This document shows, piece by piece, positions 18,544-27,131 of a stretch of DNA of 64,000 bases. The notes beneath the pieces were generated by a model. The model saw nothing but the letters and a program-made list of their open reading frames with translations. It was not told the origin of the DNA and did not search any database. Source of the DNA: Mesorhizobium sp. AR10 (lineage in GTDB: Bacteria; Pseudomonadota; Alphaproteobacteria; Rhizobiales; Rhizobiaceae); NCBI RefSeq assembly GCF_024746795.1, contig NZ_CP080523.1, forward strand, positions 1-64,000. The letters are read 5' to 3'. The translations under genes were made by a program, and so were the position numbers. Each line of letters opens with the position of its first letter. Position 1 is the first letter of the stretch.

Positions 18544-18849
18544 ATGAGCAGACGACCACGCCGGAACCACAGCCCGGCTTTCAAGGCGAAAGTTGCGCTT
18601 GCGGCGATCAAGGGAGAAAAGACGCTGGCCGAGCTGGCGCAGCAATATGATGTGCATGCGAACCAGATCACGGATTGGAGAAAGCAGCTTCTGGACGGGG
18701 CCTCGAACGTGTTTGGCGCGGCGGAGAAATCGGAGCCGACGGTGGACATAAAGGCCCTCCATGCCAAGATCGGAGAGCTGACGCTGGCCAATGATTTTTT
18801 AGGCTCGGCGCTCGGCAAGGCCGGCTGGTCGGGGAGCGCAAGACGATGA
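18544..18849 (+). CDS. IS3 OrfA (copy B)
   Basis: Protein identical to OrfA of copy A, with the same RBS and ATGA overlap with OrfB. Confidence 0.9.
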   Translation: MSRRPRRNHSPAFKAKVALAAIKGEKTLAELAQQYDVHANQITDWRKQLLDGASNVFGAAEKSEPTVDIKALHAKIGELTLANDFLGSALGKAGWSGSARR

Positions 18850-19673
18850 TCGACCGGGAACATGAACTGCCGATTGCCAAGCAGGCGGCCGAACTGGGGA
18901 TCAGCCGCGGCAGCGTCTACTCCCTACCCAAGCCGACATCGGCGGCAGACCTGAAGCTGATGCGGCGCATCGACGAATTGCACCTGGATTACCCGTTCGC
19001 GGGCAGCCGCATGTTGCAGAAGCTTTTGAAGCGCGAAGGCTATGAGACGGGTCGCCTGCATGTGCGCACCTTGATGAAGCGCATGGGTATCGAGGCGCTC
19101 TACCGCAAGCCGCGCACTTCGAAGCCGGGCGACGGGCACAAGATCTATCCGTATTTGCTGGGCAAGCTGGCGGTGACGCGGCCCAACCAGGTCTGGGCGA
19201 CGGACCTGACCTATATCCCGATGGCCCGCGGCTTCTGCTACCTGGTTGCTGTCGTCGACTGGTTCACGCGCAAGGTACTGAGCTGGCGGCTGTCGATCAC
19301 CATGGATGCGGCGTTTTGCATTGAAGCCCTCGAGGAGGCGCTGGCGACATACGGCAAGCCCGAGATCTTCAACTCCGATCAGGGCAGCCAGTTCACCAGC
19401 CATGACTTCACCAAGGTCCTGCTCGACCGGGAGATCAGGATCAGCATGGATGGCAAGGGCGCCTGGCGCGACAACGTCTTCGTCGAGCGTCTCTGGCGGT
19501 CGGTGAAATATGAGGAGGTCTATCTCAAGGCCTATAACAGCGTTCGCGAAGGGCGGGCGTCGATCGGAAAATATCTCGATTTCTACAATCGGCGACGTCC
19601 GCATTCCAGCCTTGACGGCAGAGCGCCAGATGAGGCCTACTTCACCCCGCTACCGCTTCCCGAGGCGGCCTAA
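18846..19673 (+). CDS. IS3 OrfB transposase (copy B)
   Basis: Protein identical to OrfB of copy A; DDE triad intact. Confidence 0.95.
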   Translation: MIDREHELPIAKQAAELGISRGSVYSLPKPTSAADLKLMRRIDELHLDYPFAGSRMLQKLLKREGYETGRLHVRTLMKRMGIEALYRKPRTSKPGDGHKIYPYLLGKLAVTRPNQVWATDLTYIPMARGFCYLVAVVDWFTRKVLSWRLSITMDAAFCIEALEEALATYGKPEIFNSDQGSQFTSHDFTKVLLDREIRISMDGKGAWRDNVFVERLWRSVKYEEVYLKAYNSVREGRASIGKYLDFYNRRRPHSSLDGRAPDEAYFTPLPLPEAA

Positions 19674-19831
19674 CCAGAGGCAGTGTTCCACTTATAAATC
19701 GGGAATTCCTGTCCAAACAAACCGAGCCACCTCTAACCATCGTCGCGCTGGCGCGCAAGCTGTTGGTCGCGCTTTGGAAGTATGTCAACTCTGGGGTCAT
19801 CATCGACGGCGCCGTCATAAAGGCGGCATAA

Positions 19832-20423
19832 CGCTTTCACTCTCCCCCTTTAAGATACCACCAAGGTCTCATGAACCCTGGTGGTTCCAGGCCGACGACC
19901 GAGAGAATCTTTGGCGAAATGCCGTCTCATAGAATGGTTTTGTCGACCTGAGCCCTGCCCGCCGGAAGCGGGATGTTGGTGCAGCCGAAATAAAACGGCG
20001 ACCGTATGTGAGGTGGATGAGGCTCGGCAAAACGAGCCGTGTCACACAGTCGGGCTTGGAACCTGGAACCGATACATTGAGGACGACTATATGTTCTAAC
20101 TAACTTGACACAGATGTTCCCATGTGAGGATTCTCCGCATGATTCATGCTGAAAATGAGCGATCTACCGCCTGCACGCTACGTGGGGATGCCTACGCGCT
20201 TACCAAGGAAAAGAACCTGAGAATGGAGCAACGGCTTGTGAAGGCCTGGCGCATGGAAATGGCTGGGCTGATCATCCTCGATGGCGGTTGGATGAAGAGC
20301 TGGCCCCCTCGCGCTCGGTAACATTCCGCGGTGAGGGCAATAGGAGGGCAATTGTGCATGTCGCCTGACAAGAGCGAACAGCCGGCCTTTTCCAGCGCCT
20401 TGCGCAAAGCCGGACTGTCACTT
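19832..20423. other. About 590 bp without a recognised gene, upstream of the nif-type promoter
   Basis: The first part is the non-coding end of the IS110 element. A 65-codon frame at 20124-20321 and an 82-codon minus frame at 20192-20440 have no RBS or family likeness. Nothing else seen. Confidence 0.4.
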
Positions 20424-20439
20424 TGTCGGGTCCGGGACA
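20424..20439 (+). promoter_or_regulatory. NifA upstream activator site
   Basis: TGT-CGGGTCCGGG-ACA is an exact TGT-N10-ACA site. It lies about 105 bases before the -24 element at 20528, the normal distance for NifA activation through DNA looping. Confidence 0.75.
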
Positions 20440-20527
20440 CAAGGTTGCTGAACCAATCTCTTGTTTGGTCTCAGGCTAAATAACTGAAGTGCTACCACAA
20501 AATTTTGTCTCTGGCCGACCTGCCTAA

Positions 20528-20545
20528 TTGGCATGAGGTTTGCGG
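20528..20545 (+). promoter_or_regulatory. Sigma54 (-24/-12) promoter, nifH type
   Basis: TTGGCATGAGGTTTGCGG keeps GG-N10-GC with TGGCAT and TTGC. The ATG of a nifH remnant follows 80 bases on, like real nifH leaders. The first intact gene downstream is panD at 20890. Confidence 0.75.
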
Positions 20546-20624
20546 CATTGGTTGCGAGGCGGCGGAAGCTGTCGACTGGCATTCATGTCGTGGCTGACAC
20601 CGCAATCAATCGAAGGAAAGGAAC

Positions 20625-20680
20625 ATGTCAGGTCTGCGTTGGATCTTATTCTACGGGAGGAGGGCATCGGCAGACCGGCA
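20625..20680 (+). pseudogene. nifH: nifH 5' remnant
   Basis: The first codons read MSGLRWILFYG and then degrade; the DNA follows nifH (MSDLRQIAFYGKGGIGKS) closely through ATGTCAG.TCTGCGT, ATC, TTCTACGG and ATCGGCA. An RBS AAGGAAAGG precedes it. After about 55 bases no nitrogenase reductase sequence remains. It is a promoter-plus-start duplicate of nifH, not a working gene. Confidence 0.7.
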
Positions 20681-20889
20681 ATGCCTCCGCCTAATAACGG
20701 GCCGACCTGCGCCTGAGCGTCTCCTTCTGCTTGCGTGTGATGACCGCGATCTCCGTCGTGATTAACGATCCCTTGTGAGAGCCGCTCTTCGACCTATCGC
20801 AGCACATCGATCGATTCCCGTCGCTAGGACTGAGACACTGCAGTCGTGCGTCGGCGTAGTGATCCATAACCGAAAGAGGAAACCTGGAG

Positions 20890-21339
20890 ATGAGAAAATT
20901 CATTGCCGCCAAGCTTCATTGTATCACTGTAACCGATGCGAATTTGAACTACCACGGTTCAATAACTCTGGATCCAGATCATTGCGACGAGGCGGGTATT
21001 CTTCCAATGGAATTCGTTGAGATCTGGAATAAAGCTTCAGGTGCGCGAATTAGCACGTACGTCATTTACGGCGAGCGGGGTTCTCGTTGCTGTGTGCTGA
21101 ACGGAGCCGCTGCTCGCACCTGCCAGGTCGGGGATGAGATAATCGTTTGCTCCTCCACATACATCGAGGAGCATCACATGGTAGAGATCAAACCGCGAGT
21201 GCTGACGTTCCACCGGGACAATTCTGTCCGCGACCGCATGTTCTACGATGGTTGGATCAACGATGATGGAACGAAGGCGTTCGCGATTCGCGAGGGCTCT
21301 CCTGACGGTAACACCTACCCGAGTCGGGCCAATCGCTGA
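20890..21339 (+). CDS. panD: Aspartate 1-decarboxylase PanD
   Basis: The 149-residue proenzyme has the self-cleavage site in NYHGSITLD (Gly-Ser, serine becomes the pyruvoyl group). Other family blocks are [25 protein letters not shown] and [18 protein letters not shown]. It converts L-aspartate to beta-alanine in the cytoplasm. The C-terminus is about 25 residues longer than E. coli PanD and unlike it. No panB or panC is nearby, so supply of beta-alanine for something other than pantothenate is possible. It is the first intact gene after a NifA/sigma54 promoter. RBS GAGGAAACCTGGAG precedes the ATG. Confidence 0.9.
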   Translation: MRKFIAAKLHCITVTDANLNYHGSITLDPDHCDEAGILPMEFVEIWNKASGARISTYVIYGERGSRCCVLNGAAARTCQVGDEIIVCSSTYIEEHHMVEIKPRVLTFHRDNSVRDRMFYDGWINDDGTKAFAIREGSPDGNTYPSRANR

Positions 21340-21540
21340 TAGCTCACGGGGGCGCAACTCCGCAAGGGGGTGTAGTTTCGCCGATTCGTTCAAATCTTTT
21401 TCTGCACTATGCGTTTCATCTGTGGATGAAACGGACACATCCCGACCTCCCATGGTGTCGGTATGTGGATGACGGGCTGGTGCAATGCCGGACCGAGCAG
21501 GAGGGCAGCAGCTGTCAAGGCTGCGCTTCGGGTGAGGCTG

Positions 21541-21950
21541 GCGAGCGATGTCACGTTGTCTGCATACGAACGCGTTGAGACCTGCGGTCGCTGATGTCAG
21601 CTGACCACGGCCACGGCTTTCCATTCCGCCATGGCCTGCAGGCGGTGAATATGTGTAGCGAGAGCGGAGCGTTTTGAGCGGGGCGGGACGAAGAGATTGC
21701 GCAGAGTCGAGAAGATCGAAGCGAAGCGTTGCAGTGCTCCTAGTGATCGGAAGCCTTGCATCATCCGCTCCCGTTTTCGCAGCGGCACATGTGCATTCTC
21801 GGCGCGATTGTTAAGGCCTTTGTGGGATCGATGCTCGACGTCGGCATCACCTGTCGCCTGCTGCTCCATAGGAGCGCAGCTTGTCGGTGGTCATGCGCTT
21901 CGGCGCGACGCCTTGCTTCTTCAACAGCCGCGTCAGCAAATAATGCAAGC
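21541..21950 (-). pseudogene. IS6-family transposase, C-terminal remnant
   Basis: The minus strand shows LTRLLKKQGVAPKRMTTDKLRSYGAA, a frameshift, then [18 protein letters not shown]...FRSLGALQRFASIF to a C-terminus at 21597. A terminus-like GCGATGTCACGTTGTC lies at 21541. The N-terminal half is absent. Confidence 0.8.
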
Positions 21951-21971
21951 CGCTAAAGAAATCTGCCCCGG

Positions 21972-22271
21972 TTACGCCCTGTCAGCGGTTTTCGACCGTC
22001 GTCGACACCCCATTCCTCGTCCGATACCCCAATCCGCTCGCCCAACGCTACCTCCAAAAGACAGCCTTGAATCAGCGACCGAGTCTAGCGTCAAGCTTTG
22101 TCCACGAAGCCTAGCTGATGCTCCGATGCCGAGCGCGTAGTTAATGAGATTGCCAAAGGGAATACCATCGTCGAGCAGACGTTCGAGTTTGGCACGAGAA
22201 ACGTCACTCATCGTCCGGTTGTCGTGTTGAGCTGTGTCCTGTTGAAGAGGTCTGTGTTCGGAAGCTGACAT
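21972..22271 (-). CDS. Hypothetical protein, divergent from the NRPS/KamA gene
   Basis: A 99-codon frame starts MSASEHRPLQQDTAQHDNRT and includes KLERLLDDGIPFGNLINYALGIG. I do not recognise it. It may be a truncated gene, since an IS6 remnant lies just beyond. Its first 30 codons are also found at 13996-14086. It shares a 40-base spacer with the longer possible start of the condensation/KamA gene. Confidence 0.35.
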   Translation of the reverse strand: MSASEHRPLQQDTAQHDNRTMSDVSRAKLERLLDDGIPFGNLINYALGIGASARLRGQSLTLDSVADSRLSFGGSVGRADWGIGRGMGCRRRSKTADRA

Positions 22272-22547
22272 GCTGAGGCGCAAGTATTCCGCCGTTGCGG
22301 CGGGAAACACATGATTTTGCCCCTCTTGCTCGCACAACCTCTTCGGTGGCACGCCGATTGCATGGGACACGGTGAAGGATCCGCTGCGACCATAGCGGTC
22401 TCGCATCTCCGGCCCAGGGGTCCACATGAAACTTGCTCGAAGGTTCAAATCAATGCAATGGACGTTGCACCGTTGAGTGCGATCCCGCCGATTGAAGCTT
22501 TGCCGCGTCCGTCGCGGGTGCCGCTGTCATTCTCCCAGCAGCGGCTT
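22182..22547 (+). repeat. Duplicated divergent start region of the NRPS cluster (copy 2)
   Basis: About 366 bp nearly identical to the reverse complement of 13720-14086. It spans the starts of the divergent hypothetical gene and the condensation-domain gene, with a CCGCCG / CGGCGG hairpin near 22288-22304 between them. Confidence 0.75.
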
Positions 22548-25124
22548 TGGTTCCCTTCGCGTCTGGCGGGCGGCAGAGAAGCCTGTCACATCCAGATGGG
22601 GCTTCGGCTTCGCGGCGAGCTGGACGAGGCGGCCCTGCAATCGGCCTTGGACGGGTTGGTGGTACGTCATGAGGTGCTGCGCACCTCCTTCGGGGTGGAG
22701 GACGGCGAGCCGTTCCAGCGGATCGGGCCGGCGGACGTCGGCCTGCCGCTGAAACGAGACGATCTGACGGCGGCAGCGGATGTGGGGGCGACCGTCGTCG
22801 ATCTGATGCGCCATGGAGCGCAGGCGGCGTTCGACTTGGAAGCCGGGCCGCTGATCCGCGGACGGCTTGTGCGCTTGGCGGTGGACGATCATGCGCTTCT
22901 GATCACCATGCACCACATGGTCTCGGACGACTGGTCGCGGACGATCCTGACACGCGAACTCAGCGAGCTCTACGCCGCGGCCCGGGAGGGCCGCGCAGAT
23001 CGGCTGACGCCGTTGCCGGTGCAGTATGCGGACTACGCCCTTTGGCAGCGCCGTTGGCTGGCGGGCGAGGTGTTGGAACGTCAGTCGGAGTACTGGCTCC
23101 AGATGCTGGCGGGCGCGCCAACGCTGCTGAAGCTACCGACGGACCGGCCGCGTCCGGCACAACAGGATTACATCGGCAACTGCGTCGAGTTCGCGTTGCA
23201 CGAGCCGCTGACTACGCAGCTTAAGGCGCTGAGCCGGCATCATGGGACGACGCTGTTCGTGACTCTGCTGGCGGGCTGGGCACTTGTGTTGGCGCGGTTG
23301 TCGGGTCAGGACGAGCTGGTCATCGGCACGCCGAGCACCAATCGCACGCGCCCCGAGATCGCGGGGCTGATCGGCTTCTTCGCCAACACCCTAGCGCTGC
23401 GGATCGATTTGTCGGGCGATCCGACGATGGAAACGTTGCTGGAACGGGTGAATGCCGTAGCGCTTGGCGCGCTGGCGTACAAGGAGCTGCCGTTTGAGCG
23501 AGTAGTGGAACTCGTCAATCCGCCCCGCAACCTGGCGAATACCGTGATCTTTCAGGCTATCTTTGCATGGCAAAGTAACGCGGCGGAGCCGTCGGAGCTG
23601 CGGGGGCTCGAATTTGAGTACGTCGGCATTGGCGACCGTGTCGCGCAATATGATCTTGCGCTTGACCTTGCTGAGGTCGGCAATACGATTCGTGGGAGGC
23701 TGACCTACGCGACGTCGCTATTTGAGCGGAGCACGGTCGAGGGGTTTGTTGGGTATTTGCAGCAGGCGCTGAGCCAGATGGCGGCTGACCCCGGGCAGCG
23801 GGCCTGGTCGGCGCCTCTCCTGATGGCGGAGGAACGTCATCTTCTTCTGGCGGAGTGCAACTCGACAAAAGCGGCCTATCCGCAGGACCGCTGCATTGAC
23901 GAGCTGTTTGAGGCGCGGGTGGAGCGGGATCCGGAGGCGATCGCGGTCGCCTACGAGGACCAAGGCCTTAGCTATGGCGAGCGGAACGTGCGGGCGACCG
24001 CGGCGGCGGATGGCTTTTGCCCGCCTCAATCATCACCCCCCAACTCGGACTCGGGGCTCCAAACTGCGGTCATGAATTTCATCGAGGGGACCCGCGTCGT
24101 TACCGAGGACAAGCTACAAGCCAACAGCATCACGCGTTATCATGTCACAAAATTCTATCGTAAACACATCACCAACAGTGGTTACTACGACCAGCTTAAG
24201 TACATTGTGGAGCCCTCATTCGAGGAGTTCGAGAGTCCCGGCAATCTGGATACGAGCGGCGAGCACGACAACACCGTCGTGCCCGGACTTCAGCACAAGT
24301 ACGCCCAGACCGGGTTGTTGCTGGTAACGGACCGTTGCGCTTCATATTGCCGTTTTTGCTTTCGCAAACGCATTGTCGGCAAGGACTCCGATGAAATCGC
24401 ACCTGACTTCGCCCAGAGTGCGCAATATATTGGCAGCCATCCTGAGATGACGAACGTGCTGCTATCCGGGGGAGACCCGTTCGTGCTCAGCACGGCCAAG
24501 CTCGACAAAATTCTCGATCATCTGCTGCCGATCCCACACTTAGATTCAATTCGATTCGGCACAAAAATGGTCGCCTATCAGCCTAAGCGGTTCGAGGATC
24601 CCGCTTTGCCGGCTTTGTTCCAACGTATCCATGAAGCGGGTAAAGCCGCATTGATCGTCACACATTTCGACCACATCGGTGAAATCTCGGTCGACGCAGA
24701 GCGCAACATTCGCTCCTTGCGCGCACGGGGCGTACAGTTCCTCAACCAGTCCGTGCTTCTCGCGAAAGTCAATGATGATTCCAAGATCTTGGCGGCGACC
24801 TTTGCCAAGTGTCACCAAATGGGTGTCCGCCCCTATTATCTCTTTCAAGGCAGGCCGGTGAAAGGCGCATCGCATTTTCAGGTTTCACTGCGCCGCGGAC
24901 TAGAGATTGCGCACGGCATCAACCAACGTCTCAGCGGCATCCAAAAGACATTCAAATACATCATGTCCCATTACACAGGAAAGATCGAGATCCTTGACCT
25001 CGGAGCCGATGGTCGCATGTATATGCGATATCATCAAAATAAGATACCAGAAAAGATCGGAAGGATCTTTTCCCGGCCGCACCTTGAGGGCGCCTGCTGG
25101 TTGGACGATTTGCCCGAAGGATGA
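22458..25124 (+). CDS. NRPS condensation domain fused to a KamA-like radical SAM domain
   Basis: Residues 1-470 form a full condensation domain: SFSQQRLWF (C1, 23-31), RHEVLRTSF, MHHMVSDDWS with the HHxxxDx active site at 152-158, YADYALWQR, IGFFANTLALR and LPFERVVE. About 40 residues of an adenylation-domain start follow (AYPQDRCIDELFEARVERDPEAIAVAYE). The frame then changes abruptly near 23985-24060 to a lysine-2,3-aminomutase-like radical SAM protein with CASYCRFCF (C627, C631, C634) and LSGGDPF. The canonical PLP-lysine motif PGGGGK of KamA is not seen. There is no carrier domain. A longer frame from ATG 22311 is possible; 22458 has GAAGG upstream and opens at the domain. Either a deletion fused two genes in frame, or this is a real bifunctional enzyme. 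Confidence 0.8.
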   Translation: MDVAPLSAIPPIEALPRPSRVPLSFSQQRLWFPSRLAGGREACHIQMGLRLRGELDEAALQSALDGLVVRHEVLRTSFGVEDGEPFQRIGPADVGLPLKRDDLTAAADVGATVVDLMRHGAQAAFDLEAGPLIRGRLVRLAVDDHALLITMHHMVSDDWSRTILTRELSELYAAAREGRADRLTPLPVQYADYALWQRRWLAGEVLERQSEYWLQMLAGAPTLLKLPTDRPRPAQQDYIGNCVEFALHEPLTTQLKALSRHHGTTLFVTLLAGWALVLARLSGQDELVIGTPSTNRTRPEIAGLIGFFANTLALRIDLSGDPTMETLLERVNAVALGALAYKELPFERVVELVNPPRNLANTVIFQAIFAWQSNAAEPSELRGLEFEYVGIGDRVAQYDLALDLAEVGNTIRGRLTYATSLFERSTVEGFVGYLQQALSQMAADPGQRAWSAPLLMAEERHLLLAECNSTKAAYPQDRCIDELFEARVERDPEAIAVAYEDQGLSYGERNVRATAAADGFCPPQSSPPNSDSGLQTAVMNFIEGTRVVTEDKLQANSITRYHVTKFYRKHITNSGYYDQLKYIVEPSFEEFESPGNLDTSGEHDNTVVPGLQHKYAQTGLLLVTDRCASYCRFCFRKRIVGKDSDEIAPDFAQSAQYIGSHPEMTNVLLSGGDPFVLSTAKLDKILDHLLPIPHLDSIRFGTKMVAYQPKRFEDPALPALFQRIHEAGKAALIVTHFDHIGEISVDAERNIRSLRARGVQFLNQSVLLAKVNDDSKILAATFAKCHQMGVRPYYLFQGRPVKGASHFQVSLRRGLEIAHGINQRLSGIQKTFKYIMSHYTGKIEILDLGADGRMYMRYHQNKIPEKIGRIFSRPHLEGACWLDDLPEG

Positions 25125-25354
25125 GATCGAAAAGGCGCGCAATGCTGATTCCCGACCCAGAGCGAATGGAGCATAAAAGCTTCGCCGCTTCCATGCGGCA
25201 CGATGAGGCGGTGGTACGGCTTTCCCGCTCGCCACTGGAGCCGGGCTGGAAATGCTACAGGAGCAAACCCGCTCGCCGGTTGGCCGGCCGTACCGGTGGG
25301 GGTGCAGGGTCCATACGAGCTGTTCCCATCGAGCAACCAAATCCGAGCAAATGA
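25121..25354 (+). CDS. Possible small protein coupled to the KamA fusion gene
   Basis: A 77-codon frame whose ATG overlaps the preceding stop (ATGA). The middle is Arg-rich (KPARRLAGRTGGG). The related leader at 13590-13680 carries a one-base length difference that breaks this frame, which argues against a conserved protein. No family likeness. Confidence 0.2.
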   Translation: MRSKRRAMLIPDPERMEHKSFAASMRHDEAVVRLSRSPLEPGWKCYRSKPARRLAGRTGGGAGSIRAVPIEQPNPSK

Positions 25355-25388
25355 ACGTGACAGCGAGCAAACATCCAAGGAGTAGCTC

Positions 25389-26429
25389 ATGCGGGTAGCT
25401 ATCGTGTGGAACCATGATCATACGGGCGTGATCAACAGGTTCGGTCAGTCTCGTGGGCAGGACAACGACCACGGGACAGTCGAAAGGGTGGTGGCGGCAT
25501 TGCAAGAGGGCGGCCACGAGACGCTAGTGTGTGAAGGCGATAAAGGACTGCTCACTACGCTCGAGCGGTTCATGCCACCCGATCCGCAAGCCCGCCCCTC
25601 GGGAATGGTCTTCAACATGGGATACGGAATTCAGGGCGAGTACCATTACACCCACGTCCCGGCCATGCTCGAGATGGCCGGTGTCCCATACACCGGATCG
25701 AGCCCGCTCGGGCATGGGCTGGCGCATGACAAGGTCATCACCAAGCGGCTCATCCGCGATCAGGGCGTGCCGACGCCGAACTTTCGCGTGATGCATCGCG
25801 GCACCGAGAGTACCGGCGACCTGCGATTCCCGGTGGTGGTGAAGCCGCGTAACGAATCCGCCAGCCGCGGATTGCAGTTCGTACATGAGCCCGCTCGGTT
25901 GAGGCAGGCCGTGGAAGTGATCGTCACGCAGTATTCGCAGGATGCGCTCGTGGAAGAATACATTGAGGGGCGGGAAATCTCCGTTGCGCTGCTTGGAAAC
26001 GGAGAGCTCGAGGTGTTGCCTCTGGTGGAGCAGGACTTCGGAAACCGCGAAACGCGTCTTATGACTTGGGAAGACAAGATGCATATGGCGGTCGCGGCGC
26101 CGCAGAAGATTTGCCCGGCGCAAATCGGGAGCAGGCTTGCGACGATGCTGCGGGATATTTCGGTTGCGACCTTCCGTGCCTGCCACTGCCGGGACTATGC
26201 CCGGGTCGACTTCCGGATCGATCGCTCCGGCCAGCCCTTTGTCCTAGAAACCAACTCCATGCCGTCGCTCGATATGCGGGACTCTTATGTCCTAGCCGCG
26301 ACGACCGCCGGACACAGCTTCTCGAGCTTGGTCAATCACATCCTCAATGTCGCTCACACGCGGTATTTCGGAAACGGCAGCCCCAAGGCCGAACACGCGT
26401 CGAATCGCGACCGGATTTTTCCGCCATAG
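25389..26429 (+). CDS. D-alanine-D-alanine-ligase-like ATP-grasp protein, paralogue 2
   Basis: The 346-residue protein starts MRVAIVWNHD behind AAGGAG. It has the Ddl blocks GVPYTGSSPLGHGLAHDKVITKRL, FPVVVKPRNESASRGLQ, VEEYIEGREISVALLGN and DYARVDFRIDRSGQPFVLETNSMPSL. It lies 264 bases after the condensation/KamA gene in the same direction. The Glu of the usual EVN/EMN Mg-binding motif is kept as LETNSMP. Likely a cytoplasmic amide ligase; because two diverged copies both sit with NRPS sequence, a role in making a small peptide is more likely than in cell-wall D-Ala-D-Ala. Confidence 0.85.
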   Translation: MRVAIVWNHDHTGVINRFGQSRGQDNDHGTVERVVAALQEGGHETLVCEGDKGLLTTLERFMPPDPQARPSGMVFNMGYGIQGEYHYTHVPAMLEMAGVPYTGSSPLGHGLAHDKVITKRLIRDQGVPTPNFRVMHRGTESTGDLRFPVVVKPRNESASRGLQFVHEPARLRQAVEVIVTQYSQDALVEEYIEGREISVALLGNGELEVLPLVEQDFGNRETRLMTWEDKMHMAVAAPQKICPAQIGSRLATMLRDISVATFRACHCRDYARVDFRIDRSGQPFVLETNSMPSLDMRDSYVLAATTAGHSFSSLVNHILNVAHTRYFGNGSPKAEHASNRDRIFPP

Positions 26430-26582
26430 CGTCGTCGCTCACGATCTCTGCGTCATCCGCCAGATTGAGACAGAGTGGCGGCAATGTAATTTGGGAAAAT
26501 CGTTGAGCAGGCGCACAAGAAAGACCACTACGCGAATTCACTGCATCCTTAGACGCAGGAGTTGTTGCCGCAACCCTTCCTG

Positions 26583-26598
26583 TGTCCGAAACTGGACA
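26583..26598 (+). promoter_or_regulatory. NifA upstream activator site, second locus
   Basis: TGT-CCGAAACTGG-ACA is an exact TGT-N10-ACA match, about 98 bases upstream of a sigma54 element. Confidence 0.65.
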
Positions 26599-26680
26599 AG
26601 AATGTCGGAACCCCGACCAAAGGGTCGCCTGGGCCGGTCCGCCGGTGCGGAAAGTGGTGCAGTGCGGACGGTGAGCCAAT

Positions 26681-26697
26681 CCGGCATGCCACTTGCT
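26681..26697 (+). promoter_or_regulatory. Sigma54 (-24/-12) promoter, second locus
   Basis: CCGGCATGCCACTTGCT keeps GG-N10-GC and TTGC. A short coding remnant follows at 26749; the next intact gene is the RpiR regulator at 27132. Confidence 0.6.
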
Positions 26698-26748
26698 TTA
26701 ATGATTTTGTCACGGAGGAACGTCAGCGGTGCTCAACGGAGTTCAGTG

Positions 26749-26880
26749 ATGATGGACCAGTTTCTCAACGTTAATGCGCTGGCGGTCATTTATGGGCCGC
26801 AGCACGACATGGAGAGCTTGTTACTTGAAGTCGCCACCGATCTCGTCCGCGCTGGTGTACAGTCGGCCGGACCCGGCAAC
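26749..26880 (+). pseudogene. DUF2478-like protein, N-terminal remnant
   Basis: MDQFLNVNALAVIYGPQH followed by DMESLLLEVATDLVRAGVQ resembles the start of DUF2478 proteins found beside nif and mod genes. After about 44 codons the likeness ends and the frame closes at 26937. The family assignment is from memory of its pattern and is tentative. Confidence 0.4.
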
Positions 26881-26937
26881 AGAATGTCAAGGCGCCTGCG
26901 ACAAGGCCGTGGCACATGCTGGTTACCGACCGTATGA

Positions 26938-27131
26938 CCGGCTGTGCGATCCCAATCGAGTTACCTCTTGGCAGCGGCGCAGCGCCTGCAGGAGCGATCC
27001 AGCCCGCGCCGTCGAGGCATCGTGTGCTGTCACGCGTCCCTCGACGAAGAGGTTGCGCTTATCATTGTTCGTGAAGAAACGGCCGATTTACTGGTTCTCA
27101 GCATTTATCGGGTCGACTAGGAAATATCGGC
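26938..27131. other. Unassigned spacer before the RpiR gene
   Basis: Contains degraded coding-like sequence (for example EVALIIVREETADLLVLSIYRVD near 27050-27118) but no complete gene. Possibly more of the nif-associated remnant. Confidence 0.3.

Larger units (their letters stand above)
18459..19734 (+). mobile_element. IS3-family element, copy B
   Basis: Same 1276-bp element as copy A, with a 3-bp AAC target duplication in an IS110 transposase gene. Confidence 0.95.
17389..19831 (+). pseudogene. IS110-family transposase, interrupted by IS3 copy B
   Basis: Codons 17389-18458 give a DEDD N-domain (LSLELSRSTW, TIQEAGLDGFWV, KTDRVDGEALL) and a Transposase_20 domain (LLGIKGVGAEFANIL, VAAYAGLAPTPWQSG, AGNPRLRTTLIQLAW). 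IS3 copy B follows HNGGRMKKTT. The last 31 codons (IVALARKLLVALWKYV...VIKAA) lie after it at 19738-19831. The insertion duplicated AAC. RBS TGAGGAG precedes the start. Excision would restore a full-length gene. Confidence 0.85.

Noticed and set aside
20124..20321. 65-codon frame before the nif promoter
   Set aside because: No RBS, no recognisable pattern, and it lies in the degenerate region after IS110.
21972..22448. Longer 158-codon version of the divergent hypothetical gene
   Set aside because: Its first 59 codons are antisense to the condensation/KamA start region; the shorter start at 22271 is more plausible.
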